Assembly: GCA_949592205.1 (NCBI GenBank)
Contig: CATIUR010000001.1
Span: forward strand, 1,936,001 to 2,000,000
Reading direction: 5' to 3'
From: Helichrysum umbraculigerum
Taxonomy: Eukaryota; Streptophyta; Magnoliopsida; Asterales; Asteraceae
Length of the DNA stretch: 64,000 nt
The stretch's first letter is position 1. Each line of letters opens with the position of its first letter. The translations under genes were made by a program, and so were the position numbers. A model generated the notes under the pieces. It had not been told where the DNA came from. It did no database searches and saw only the letters and a list, made by a program, of their open reading frames with translations. Of this stretch, positions 11,403-23,779 are shown piece after piece.

Positions 11403-12662
11403 ATTATAACTAACAGGGGCAACAAGATTATAACTAACAGAGGCAACAAAATTATAACCAACAGAGGCAACTAGATTATAACTAACAGTGGGAACAAGAT
11501 TATAACTAGAAGTGGTAACAACTAGTAATCACGTAAGACAACAACACAACAACACATGACCTATACGAATACTAAACACTTCAAATACACTTTACAAGTA
11601 TTTCATTTCAACATTTCAATAATAACGTTTCGAGATTATTATTACAATTAATCACCAACGAGCCGTATACGATTTTCACAACTTTAAACATAAACATTAA
11701 CCAAAGTATTTGGACATAACTAGTTGAGGGAACAACTAGCATAGATGGTCTGTAAAGTCATCTAATCAAATAAAACCTTGCGCGTCTAAGACGCCCTGCA
11801 GGTTTCAGTCGATTGAACGACATCATTTGTCTTGTAAACCATCATTTGTGCTTGATAGCATCTCATTAGGCTCAGGTGAGTCTCATAGCCCCTTTTTAAA
11901 TGCTTTTACCTAGGGGTGAGATACATGCTCATTTTGTTTTACATCTGAACACAAGTATCAAAACATCGCTATATATTACATGAGTAAATCATCTAATCAT
12001 TTTAAGTCCTCATAGCATAGTTTGGTAATACTTTGTAGCGTGAATGTTAGTGTATGGATCCATATGGGACTGACAATCCCCGTCCGGGTCAGCAAGCACT
12101 GACTGGTCAAAACGGACGCATTATCATTTGTTCATACGTATGTTGATTAGGCATACGCATAGAGGCATCCTCGCTCAGGCACTTAATTGTGATCCTGACA
12201 TCTCAGTTAAGCTCAGACTATGTGCTCATGGCTTTATATACATTATATTTGATTAATTTCAAACATCATTATTAAATCTTGTGGTTTATACATCATATCT
12301 TATCATTAAACCTGTGAGCTCACCAGCTTTATAGCTGACCTTTAGCATGTATTCTCAGGTTCTCAGCAGCAGTAGGTCTGCCACTCAAGATGCCCATTAG
12401 TTCGAGTAGCATTCAGACATCAAGAGATTGTCATGCATTACTATATTTTGTATAATTTAGTTATGCCATAGAATCTCTATCATTTGAACTCAAGGGCTTT
12501 TGTAAACTATATTATAATGGTGTAAAACATTTATTTTATCAATGTATTTGTAAACGACGCATGTAGTGGTCGTTCATTATGTAATCTTGTGTGCTTTGTA
12601 TATTGATTAGTCGCTCCCCGAACCGACCCGCTTCCGCATCATAATTTGGGGGTGCGACAGAT

Positions 12663-12674
12663 TGGTATCAGAGC
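12663..12674 (+). other. Primer-binding site of the Tekay element
   Basis: TGGTATCAGAGC lies three bases after the 5' LTR end and matches the 3' end of initiator tRNA-Met, the usual minus-strand primer for plant LTR elements. A leader without a long ORF runs from here to 13456. Confidence 0.92.
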
Positions 12675-13456
12675 CTAAGGTTATAGTGAACTAGGTTGCA
12701 TTTAGTGGGCCTAGACTATGACTGTTAGGCAGTATTCCTTATTAGATATAACTGGTTCAGTGATTACACCATATGAGTTTAATTTAACATAGCTTAGCTA
12801 ACTATGTACAATTAAATGAATACGATGTGAAAACTGAAAGGGGTTATGTTGAACAGGAATGCGATAGTTGACTCTGACCACGAGAGAAACCGAGACTTAT
12901 ACTTGGTTTGTGCTAGACAATCATTAGGCTATTATGTGATATAGGCGTATATACATACATAGGCCTCATTTATGTGCTACCTTATAGGCTATTATATATT
13001 GAAGATATATGATTAAGCCCCACTTGCGTATTATCTTCTAAGCTATTATATATATCGAATAAATATAGATCACACACGATAATACACTCGTTAACATCTT
13101 CACTACCAAAGACGATGAGTTTGAATTACTTTCGTCTATCCTTTTTATACGCACATAACATCTCACAACACATTCCGCTGTACAATCACATGTTCGCAAG
13201 GAATATATCATTCGTACTTCCTCCATCATTCAAATTCTTCGGAATCACAAGTGGAACTTATTGTTTGAAGGACTATTAGGTTCCATAAGTAAAACCTTAC
13301 CCCACCCACTCGCATCTAGTATGCAACTCTGTTGTTTGTCAAATGTGATTTTCACTTGTGTCATTGTATATTACCCCATAAATATATATATGCATATGTG
13401 ATGTATCATGTTTTGGTGCAAACAACTCATCCACTCTATTTGCTTTTGTCAGAATC

Positions 13457-16400
13457 ATGCCGCCAAAGAGGAAATATTTCAGTCAAGCTGAACTCAATGC
13501 TGCGGTTACCCGAGCTGTAGCCGAAGCCATGGCTGCTCGAGACGATCAAAGGATTGAAGAGACAGTCTATACCACTCATACTCCTGTTATCAAACCTTGT
13601 TCCTACAAGGACTTTCTCAGCTGTAAACCACTCTACTTTAAGGGCACGGAAGGTGCTATTGGCTTAATCCGATGGATTGAAAGAATGGAATCTGTCTTCA
13701 GTCTCTGTAACTGTGCTGAAGATAGTAAGGTCAAGTTTGCTGCTTACACCTTTCAAGAAGGTGCACTAACGTGGTGGAACACCCACGCAAACTCTATTGG
13801 CATCGAGATCGCAAACCGACTTCCTTGGCCTGAATTGAAGAAAAAGCTAAGGGAGAAGTACTGTCGCGAGGAAGAACTACACCGACTGGAAGTGGAGTTC
13901 TGGCATCTGGCGGTACAAGGGAATGATATTGCTGGGTACACCACCAAGTTCCAGCAATTCGCTCTGTTGTGCCCCGGTCTGGTTGATACGGAAGGAAAAA
14001 GTATCAAGAAGTACATTCGAGGCCTCCCGGAGAATATCCAGGGGAATGTCGCCTCAGCTCAACCAACCACTCTGGAAAGAGCTATCGGAATTGCCCATGA
14101 ACTCATGGCCATGGTTGTCAGCCGTGAGACATCTGTTCCATCTTCTGGTAACAACAAGAGAAAGTGGTCTGGAAACACCACTCAAAACCAATCATCATTC
14201 AAGAGGTCTGAGTCTGATAAGACCACCAACACTAGTTCTGGTTCCAACAAGGGCTACACTGGAAATAAGCCCAACTGTTCAAAGTGCTACCGTCATCATG
14301 ATGGTCCTTGCGGCACACCTTGTGGAAAATGTCAAAGGTATGGACATTTGACCAAAGACTGTAGGTCTACCACCGTCAACACCACCACCAGCCAACCAAA
14401 GTCCTGCTATGAGTGTGGAGAAACTGGACACTTTAGGAATGAGTGCCCAAAGCTGAAGAACAAGGGTAACAACACTGCGAAGGGAAGAGCTTTCGTTCTG
14501 AACTCAGGAGAGGCCCGTCAAGACCCGAATGTGGTCTCGGGTACGTTTCTTCTCAACAATCTTACTGCTTCTGTTCTGTTTGATTCTGGTGCTGATAGGA
14601 GCTTCATATCTGATGAGTTTAGTCAATTGCTTAAAATTGCCCCTATTGCCTTAGATGCTAAGTACATTGTAGAATTAGCTAATGGCAAGTTAATTGAGAC
14701 TGACAGTGTAATACCAAATTGCACTTTAAATCTATCTGATGAAATCTTCTCTATTGACCTTATACCCGTTGAGATTGGAAGTTTCGACGTCATTGTTGGC
14801 ATGGATTGGTTATCCAAGCACCGAGCTGAAATTGTCTGCTACGACAAAATCATCCGCATTCCTCTTGTCACCAGTAGTACTCTAATCATACAAGGGGAGA
14901 CCGGTAGGACGAGACTGAATATCGTATCCTACATGAAAACTCGCAAGTACCTTAGGAAAGGGTACCAGGCGATCCTCGCACATGTCTTGGAGAAAAAGTC
15001 GGAAGAGAAACGACTTGAGGATGTGCCCATTGTTAGAGATTATCCAGAAGTCTTTCCCGAAGACTTACCTGGCCTTCCACCACCGAGACAAGTTGAGTTC
15101 TAGATCGATCTTGTGCCGGGGGCAGCACCTGTTGCACGAGCACCATATCGTTTAGCCCCTTCAGAACTTCAGGAGTTGTCTACTCAGTTGCAGGAACTCC
15201 TGGATAAGGGATTCATTAGACCGAGTTCTTCACCATGGGGAGCTCCAGTTCTGTTTGTGAAAAAGAAAGACGGTTCGTTCAGAATGTGTATCGACTATAG
15301 AGAGTTGAACAAGTTGACTGTCAAGAACCGTTACCCACTTCCTCGTATTGATGACCTATTTGATCAACTTCAAGGGTCAAGTTTCTATTCAAAGATAGAT
15401 CTAAGATCAGGTTATCATCAGTTACGAGTTCGTGACATCGACATCCCAAAGACTGCCTTCCGAACTCGCTATGGACATTATGAGTTTCAAGTGATGCCCT
15501 TTGGTTTGACTAACGCACCGGCAGTATTCATGGACCTTATGAACTGAGTGTGCAAACCATATCTCGACAAGTTTGTCATTTTCTTCATTGATGACATTCT
15601 TATTTACTCGCGCAATGAGCAAGAGCACGCGCAGCATCTCAAAGTCATTCTAGAACTTCTTAGACACGAAGAGTTATATGCTAAATTATCCAAGTGTGAG
15701 TTCTGGATGCAAACCGTTCAGTTCCTTGGTCATGTGATTGATAGTCAAGGAATTCATGTAGATCCAACAAAGATTGAGGCTATCAAGTGCTGGCAAGCAC
15801 CGACGACGCCGACCGAAGTACGCCAATTCTTAGGACTGGCAGGTTATTATAGGCGTTTCATTGAGAATTTCTCCAAAATAGCTCAACCTCTCACAATACT
15901 GACTCAGAAGGAAAAGAAGTTCGATTGGACTGATAAACAAGAGTCAGCATTTCAGTTATTGAAGCAAAAGCTTTGCAGTGCACCAATTCTATCATTACCC
16001 GAAGGCAATGAAGACTTCGTGGTATACTGCGATGCCTCACACCAAGGTCTTGGTTGCGTGTTGATGCAACGAGACAAGGTTATTGCCTACGCCTCCCGAC
16101 AACTCAAAGTTCACGAGAAGAACTACACAACTCATGATCTCGAATTAGGAGCCGTAGTGTTCGCACTCAAAATCTGGAGACACTATCTGTATGGCACAAA
16201 ATGTACCATCTTCACCGATCATAAGAGCCTCCAGCACATATTTGATCAGAAGGATCTCAACATGAGGCAACGTAGCTGGGTCGAGTTACTCACCGATTAT
16301 GACTGCGAGATCAAGTACCATCCAGGTAAAGCAAATGTAGTTGCCGATGCCCTAAGTCGAAAAGAGCGCACCAAACCACTTCGAGTCCGAGCTCTTAGTA

Positions 16401-17872
16401 TGATCATCCATAATGATCTGATCATTCAAATCCTTGCTGCTCAACTCAAAGCATTGAAACCTGAAAACATCAAAGATGAGGCCTTGCGAAACATGGAGAA
16501 TCAATTCGAAACCAAACCCAATGGGGTCAAGTACTTCGCAAACCGGATTTGGTTACCCAAGTTCGGGAGTCTTCGAGGCTTGGTGATGGATGAAGCTCAC
16601 AAGTCCAAATATTCTATACATCTTGGATCTGACAAGATGTATCATGGCATCAAGGAATTATACTGGTGGCCAAACATGAAAGCAGAGATTGCCACGTACG
16701 TCAGCAAGTGCCTCACCTGCTCTAAGGTCAAAGCAGAATATCAGAAACCCACCGGCTTACTTCAACAGCCGGACATTCCTCAGTGGAAATGGGAGCAAAT
16801 TTCTATGGATTTCATCACCAAACTCCCGAAAACATCAAGTGGTTGCGATACTATCTGGGTAATAGTTGATCGTCTAACCAAATCTGCTCACTTCCTTGCC
16901 ATGAAGGAAACCGACAAAATGGAACGTCTCACACGAATCTATTTGAAGGAGATCGTATCCCGACACGGCGTTCCAATCTCAATTATCTCTGATAGAGACA
17001 GCCGATTCACATCTAACTTTTGGCAATCATTGCAAAAGTCATTGGGTACTCGTTTAGATATGAGTACAGCCTATCATCCACAAACCGATGGCCAAAGTGA
17101 AAGAACCATCCAAACACTAGAAGATATGCTACGCACCTGTGTAGTTGATTTCGGTGCAAATTGGGAGCATCATTTGCCTTTGTGCGAATTCTCATACAAC
17201 AACAGCTACCACACCAGCATCAAGGCTGCACCTTTCGAGGCACTGTACGGTCGTAAGTGCCGGTCGCCTATCTGTTGGACTGAAGTTGGAGACAGCCAAC
17301 TGACTGGTCCTGAAATCATTCATGAAACCACCGAGAAGATCGTTGGTATCCAACAACGGTTGAAAGCCGCACGTGATCGTCAGAAGAGTTATGCTGACGT
17401 GAGACGCAAGCATCTCGAGTTCCAGGTTGGGGATCGAGTATTGCTCAAAGTATCACCTTGGAAAGGTGTCATCCGTTTTGGTAAACGTGGGAAGTTAAAC
17501 CCTAGATATATCGGACCTTTTGAGATCCTTGAAAGGATTGGTCCAGTCGCATATCGATTGCAGCTACCTCCAGAGCTCAGTAGCGTGCATCCCACATTTC
17601 ACATTTCTAACCTGAAGAAATGTATGTCCGATGAGACACTCATTATTCCTCTAGATGAGATTCAAATCGATGATAAACTTCATTTTATCGAGACACCACT
17701 GGAGATCATGGACCGTGAGGTCAAACAGCTTAAGCAAAATCGTATCCCAATTGTCAAAGTTCGGTGGAATTCGCGGCGTGGTCCGGAATTCACCTGGGAA
17801 CGGGAAGACCAGATGCGACACAAGTATCCGCATTTATTTTCGGACTCCACTCACACGCCAACACAGAGCTGA
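13457..17872 (+). pseudogene. Gag-pol polyprotein of the Tekay element, two in-frame stops
   Basis: One frame of 1472 codons runs from the ATG at 13457 to the stop at 17870-17872. In order I see: retrotransposon Gag (about residues 35-190, with WWNTHA and a GLPENIQ segment); a zinc-knuckle region ending in CYECGETGHFRNEC; aspartic protease with DSGADRSF near residue 376; reverse transcriptase with FFIDDIL; RNase H with YCDASHQG; integrase with a zinc-binding H/C segment and the D, D, E residues in MDFI, SDRDSRF and GQSERT; then a C-terminal chromodomain (PLEIMDREVKQL ... FTWERED). TAG at 15101-15103 and TGA at 15545-15547 interrupt the RT region without changing frame. Chromodomain integrases favour heterochromatin. 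The copy cannot make a full polyprotein without readthrough. Confidence 0.93.
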
Positions 17873-17893
17873 ATTTCGGGACGAAATTCTCTT

Positions 17894-17906
17894 AACAAGG
17901 GGAGAA
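17894..17906 (+). other. Polypurine tract of the Tekay element
   Basis: AACAAGGGGAGAA lies directly before the 3' LTR start at 17907, the usual position for plus-strand priming. Confidence 0.85.
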
Positions 17907-20516
17907 TGTGACACCCATCAAATTAGGACTAGTTATTAGATCCTAATAATCTAGTAGTACATATAATTAGTGCTATGTTTTAGGCTAATTGTATGTATCA
18001 ATATGTATATTGTTATATATATATCAGTACGCGATTTGTTTAAATCGTGCATTTTTAAATCGGCCGAATTCCGATTCATCTATACGGCGTTGGTGAAAAC
18101 AAGTATTAAGTAATATAGAATTATTATTTAATACAACTCATTATTTATTACATATTATTTCGATAATATTTCAAAAGAAACTCGTATCGTCTAAAACAAT
18201 CATACGCAACCAAAAATGAGTGAAACGCGTTCGATAATCAAAACCAACCAAAGTTATATTTTTATAACTCATTAACAAGTATTTTGATAAAATACCAACT
18301 CAAAAATATCGAAAGCTTATTCGTTATTTAAAAACGTATATATAATACATAACGTCTAAATATACATTTAAATGATCGGGTAAACGAATACGGATATAAT
18401 ACCAATTATTTGAGACAAAATATAACAAAAATCCACCTCCTTTTTGACTTGAAAAAATCAGCCAAACAAGATCCATGAAACATGGATCTTGTTCTTGACT
18501 TTAACCACCACCATCATCTCATCTTTCTTCATTCAATCACCAACTCAATCTCTCTCATTCTCTCTCTAATCTCTGATCTTTCTCTCTCTAAAATCAGCCA
18601 CTTTCACCACCATAATCCACCATCAAAACCTCTTCGGATCATCAAGTCGATTGAAGCAAAAACGATCACGAGAACGCGAGCTACGCTTCCACCTTTTCGG
18701 ATTCTTCATTCGATCATTGTAAGAATCCCGACACTTTCATAAAATACTTGTATTATGTTTATATAGATGATATATTGTTCATACAACTTGTTAATGTCCA
18801 AATCTAAATCTTAAAAAAACGTTTTTCATAAGTATGTATGTATGACAGATTCTGTCTCTCAAAAACAATCCCACAAAATCGTTAATATCTCGAGCTCTAA
18901 GATGAGTTAGACAACCAATTTTTTTTAAAAGTTGCGTATTGAAAAGAGCTACAACTTTCGTGTTTTACACTTTTTCCAGATCTATACGGATTTAAGTGTA
19001 GAAGCTGATCTTTGAATGTTACTCGTTTCCGAACCAAATCCGACTACCTTTCATGTTGATTTTTGTTAAAAATAGCATATGAACTTATAAAATTACCATA
19101 AAGTGCAGATTTACACTAGACCCATAGGGGAACATCTGTGATTTTTGGTGGGTCTTGGTTTGGAATAAAAAGTGTAGAAAACGAGAGGGTTGTTGAGTCA
19201 AAAATCTGAAGATTATAACTAACAGGGGCAACAAGATTATAACTAACAGGGGCAACAAGATTATAACTAACAGGGGCAACAAGATTATAACTAACAGAGG
19301 CAACAAAATTATAACTAACAAAGGCAACTAGATTATAACTAACAGTGGGAATAAGATTATAACTAGAAGTGGTAACAACTAGTAATCACGTAAGACAACA
19401 ACACAACAACACATGACCTATACGAATACTAAACACTTTAAATACACTTTACAAGTATTTCATTTCAACATTTCAATAATAACGTTTCGAGATTATTATT
19501 ACAATTAATCACCAACGAGCCGTATACGATTTTCACAACTTTAAACATAAACATTAACCAAAGTATTTGGACATAACTAGTTGAGGGAACAACTAGCATA
19601 GATGGTCTGTAAAGTCATCTAATCAAATAAAACCTTGCACGTCTAAGACGCCCTGCAGGTTTCAGTCGATTGAACGACATCATTTGTCTTGTAAACCATC
19701 ATTTGTGCTTGATAGCATCTCATTAGGCTTAGGTGAGTCTCATAGCCCCTTTTTAAATGCTTTTACCTAGGGGTGAGATACATGCTCATTTTGTTTTACA
19801 TCTGAACACAAGTATCAAAACATCGCTATATATTACATGAGTAAATCATCTAATCATTTTAAGTCCTCATAGCATAGTTTGGTAATACTTTGTAGCGTGA
19901 ATGTTAGTGTATGGATCCATATGGGACTGACAATCCCCGTCCGGGTCAGCAAGCACTGACTGGTCAAAACGGACGCATTATCATTTGTTCATACGTATGT
20001 TGATTAGGCATACGCATAGAGGCATCCTCGCTCAGGCACTTAATTGTGATCCTGACATCTCAGTTAAGCTCAGACTATGTGCTCATGGCTTTATATACAT
20101 TATATTTGATTAATTTCAAACATCATTATTAAATCTTGTGGTTTATACATCATATCTTATCATTAAACCTGTGAGCTCATCAGCTTTATAGCTGACCTTT
20201 AGCATGTATTCTCAGGTTCTCAGCAGCAGTAGGTCTGCCACTCAAGATGCCCATTAGTTCGAGTAGCATTCAGACATCAAGAGATTGTCATTCATTACTA
20301 TATTTTGTATAATTTAGTTATGCCATAGAATCTCTATCATTTGAACTCAAGGGCTTTTGTAAACTATATTATAATGGTGTAAAACCTTTATTTTATCAAT
20401 GTATTTGTAAACGACGCATGTAGTGGTCGTTCATTATGTAATCTTGTGTGCTTTGTATATTGATTAGTCGCGCCCCGAACCGACCTGCTTCCGCATCATA
20501 ATTTGGGAGTGCGACA
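17907..20516 (+). repeat. 3' LTR of the Tekay-type element
   Basis: This 2610-bp intact LTR with TGTGAC...GCGACA ends shows the undisturbed form of the minisatellite at 19211-19380. The adjoining ATATA at 20517-20521 completes the element TSD. Confidence 0.92.
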
Positions 20517-20786
20517 ATATATATATAAGAAGAAAGAAACTGCTACAAGTCTCTATACATATAATAATTAAATAAGGTTACTTTTGTATAAAAGCACACC
20601 CTTTTGCAATTTGGACATAAAATATTAACATAATATCACTAATTAAGCCAATGCCAACATCAAGTCCATATGAAAAGGAAATGCATTGTGACTACATATA
20701 CATATACAATTATTATTATTATAAATATTGAATAGTGAAAGATATGATACAATGATAGCACTAATGTTAATGTTGATTAGAAAGAA

Positions 20787-21142
20787 GGGTTAATAATGGT
20801 TTAATCCTTAAAATTTCACTTTTTGTTCATTTTAACCACTCAAGTTTTTTTCTCATGATTTAATCCTCCAAGTATCAAAGTTTTGGTGGTTTTTAACCCT
20901 TTGAAGGGTTAAACCATTAAATTTTTGAAAGTTAGATGATTAAACTAGAAAATTTTTAAAGGGCAAAATCATTATGAAAAATAAACTTCGAGGATTAAAC
21001 CATCGAAATCATTATGAAAGATAAACTTAAATGGTTAAACCATCAAAACTTTGAAACTTGAAAGATTAAATCATGAGAAAAAAACTTGAGTGGTTAAAAC
21101 GAAAAAATAGTGAAACTTTGATGATTAAACCATTATTAACCC
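20787..21142. mobile_element. MULE-type MITE with long inverted repeats and 9-bp TSD
   Basis: The 356-bp element starts GGGTTAATAATGGTTTAATC and ends in the exact complement. The inverted arms continue for about 110 bp with roughly 85% match by eye, leaving a short loop. The flanks carry the same 9 bases TAGAAAGAA (20778-20786 and 21143-21151). Long TIRs plus a 9-bp TSD are the Mutator-like signature. It has no coding capacity and would form a near-perfect hairpin RNA if transcribed. Confidence 0.88.
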
Positions 21143-21488
21143 TAGAAAGAAAAAAAAGTTTGACGATTTATCATGTCAAAATGTATTATACTATGTATGA
21201 GAGATATTTTTATTAATATATTTTATGTATTGAACTTGTTAATTCTGTCTGTAGTATTGTCTTTTTTCGACATTCTATTCATTATGTTTGAATAGTATGA
21301 CAAAAGAGGAAATTATAGCTATAATAAACGGAATTGACAAATTTAATATATATAAGTTTTGAATGTACACCCCATATAATACTTAAAGAAATAAAATATA
21401 ATACACTTTGAAACAACAAACTCAAAAGTTAATGCGAAAAAGAAAAGATATATATATCTTGTGTAGTCTTAAAAGGATCGATCATTAT

Positions 21489-21755
21489 GGGTGTGTTTGG
21501 TAACAACTAGCTGGAGCTGGAGATTGTAGCTGGAGCTGGAGCTGGAGATTGTGGCTGGAGATGGAGCTGGGGATTATTTTTCAAGCTACTCAAAAGAGCT
21601 TCTCTAAAAAGGGATTCTAGGGGATTCTCGGGGATTCTTTTTTCAATAATCTCTTCTATATTTTTGTTGCCAAACAGGGATGGGAGATTGAGATTCTAAA
21701 AAACTAGAAACTCAATCTTCTAGAATCCCCTAAAAATGGTGTGCCAAACACACCC
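21489..21755. mobile_element. 267-bp MITE with TIR GGGTGTGTTTGG
   Basis: Perfect 12-bp TIRs (GGGTGTGTTTGG at 21489-21500, complement at 21744-21755) enclose a non-coding interior with AGCTGGAGCTGGAG repeats. The flanking trinucleotide is TAT on both sides. The TIR and a 3-bp TSD recall Tourist (PIF/Harbinger) MITEs, but TAT is not the usual TWA target and a hAT origin is also possible. Confidence 0.72.
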
Positions 21756-23222
21756 TATATCTCGAATTAATCAGAATGCATTGGGCAACTTTCAAGAGAT
21801 CCCAAGCCATCTTAAAAAGTTGGAAAAGGATTGATTGGTTGAATCCCATTATATGAAAAAAAAAAAAAAAAAGTATGATTATTGTTTTCTTAATACCCAA
21901 TTAAAAACTGCAATTGGGTTGAATGTCTTTTGGTTTCCTTGTTCATTATATTAAATTACTTAATCACTTGCTTTCATCAGTTGTTTCTAGATCTCTTTGA
22001 TTAATTAGGGATTTTATTTGATTGCTTTTGCATGTTTGAGTTTAATTGGGACGTTTTGTGCCTCACAAAGTATGAACAAATATATTCTAGAATTCCTGAT
22101 TACATTTAACATGATACTAACAATTATATTCTAATTAATTAACAATTTAATAATAATATATTACTGTAGTTGATTTCAATGACTACCCTTCACTATCATG
22201 ATTATGCAGTTTGTGTTTCTTTACTAAATTTCCAACCAATATTTAATAAATAGTAGATGCACTTACCATCTCCAAATGGCACTTGTCAAAGCAATGATTT
22301 TGTCTTAAAATTATGACTTTAACTATGAACATATGTGGTAATTAAGAAGACCTGTGTATAACCTTAATGTTAATTAGTTGATCTTTTCAACACTAACAAC
22401 TTCCAAACACGCCAATAGGCGAACAACACGATGCACACAAATCATTCGATAAACTGACGTTTTTATAAATATGCATCTATGAGAATAAACATTCGATTGA
22501 TTAATTGAATTGCAAAACGGAAAAAGGTATAGAGTCAAAACCCCGATTGCTTGTATGTTTTGGAAGCATTGATATATGATGGAGACTTAAGAGCTTTTGA
22601 GTGTAATGATTCAAAGATGCAAACATGGAAGTGTTCCATGCATGATATCAAAGCATGAAACTTGTGGTATCCTACATGTTGTTGTTGTTGCCAAACTCTT
22701 TATTAATCCTACTTCGATCCATTCGTTTAGATAACGCTAACTTTATTATCATTATCGATCATTATCATTATCATTATAATTATTATTAAGATATATAATG
22801 GATGAGTTTCATTTTGTGTTCTATCACATCCATATTTCAACATCATTGAATTCTTTGGTAGGGATGATAATGCAATTACTCATATTATGTTGTTTTGACG
22901 TTTCATGAACTTACTTACATAGGAGTATAATATAGTATGATATGATATGATATATGCAGTTTCATTAATTATGACGAGATGTAAATATACACCATGAAAA
23001 TACCCGATGTGTAATGTAATAGTAGCATGATTGTATGAATAGAGTTTAAAATATCATATCATACTGTATATATTTTGGCAGAGAAAACCCCAAGAAAAAA
23101 CAAGCTAGAAGCCTGTATTTTTATTTACCTGTCTTTTTTGCCCCTAGCTTCTAGCTCGATGGGCCGTGTTTTTATATAATTTTTAGCCATTAAAGAAAAA
23201 TTATTACTCCGTACTATCTATA
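21756..23222. other. AT-rich intergenic DNA
   Basis: No gene recognised. A poly(A) run lies near 21856 and an ATT/ATC microsatellite at about 22737-22787. Confidence 0.5.
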
Positions 23223-23522
23223 TCTATACTACATATAATTGCATTTTGATAGTTTATTTTAGAAAATCTTAAAAATTAAGACTCAGCAATTCTATAATTA
23301 GAATTGTGAACCGTTCATATTTTAGTAACTTTAACATTTTCATTTTTTTTTCCACTATTAAGCCTCACATCTTGAATGTCTAACTCTACACACCAAGTGA
23401 TCATTATTGATTTACCAACATACTTAATACATCAAAAAATAACAAACAATATACAATTATCGTTAAGTTACAAATTACAATAATATATAGTACACCGCTG
23501 CATAGCGCGGGTATTATGCTTG
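23223..23522 (+). mobile_element. Possible non-autonomous Helitron remnant
   Basis: The 5' end TCTATACTACATATAAT follows an A. The 3' side has a short GC-rich hairpin (CCGCT gcat AGCGcGG, 23495-23510) about 9 bases before a terminal CTTG followed by T. Helitrons begin TC, end hairpin plus CTRR, and insert between A and T. The terminal CTTG departs from CTRR by one base, so this is a candidate only. Confidence 0.4.
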
Positions 23523-23779
23523 TTATTAACCATTAGTATTTCTGATTTCTGATGGTGAGTTAAATACTTCTTTTATTTACTCATGAAACTTTGAATTGTT
23601 TGAAGCCCAAGTATTTTTAATTCTAAGTTTGGGCTGGTTCAAGAGTATGGGCCGATAAGTTGAAGCCTATTTCTTTATGGTGGACCGCTGATAAGAAAAA
23701 CCACATAAAGCAAACGTCGAGAGCAACCCATTTATTTTTGGAAGAAATGCTAGAAGAAAAAAGAGTGCTTTTTAATTTA

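Larger units (their letters stand above)
7531..12659 (+). repeat. 5' LTR of the Tekay-type element, interrupted
   Basis: It is collinear with 17907-20516 once the nested solo LTR and one TSD copy (8917-11407) are removed, leaving about 2.64 kb. It contains the CA-rich and CT-rich segment at about 8109-8369 (an ORF-like stretch present in both LTRs, not a gene) and the 24-bp minisatellite that hosts the nested insertion. Confidence 0.92.
7531..20516 (+). mobile_element. Tekay-type Ty3/gypsy chromovirus, nearly complete, with nested solo LTR
   Basis: The two LTRs (7531-12659, interrupted, and 17907-20516) start TGTGACACCC and end GTGCGACA. The whole is flanked by ATATA on both sides (7526-7530 and 20517-20521). 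Between them lie a tRNA-Met primer-binding site, a leader of about 780 bp, one gag-pol frame ending in an integrase with chromodomain, and a polypurine tract. The C-terminal chromodomain and long LTRs point to the Tekay/Del clade. By eye the LTRs differ at roughly 25 sites over 2.6 kb (about 1%), so it is fairly young, though the polyprotein carries two stops. A solo LTR (8917-11402) is inserted in the 5' LTR. Confidence 0.92.
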
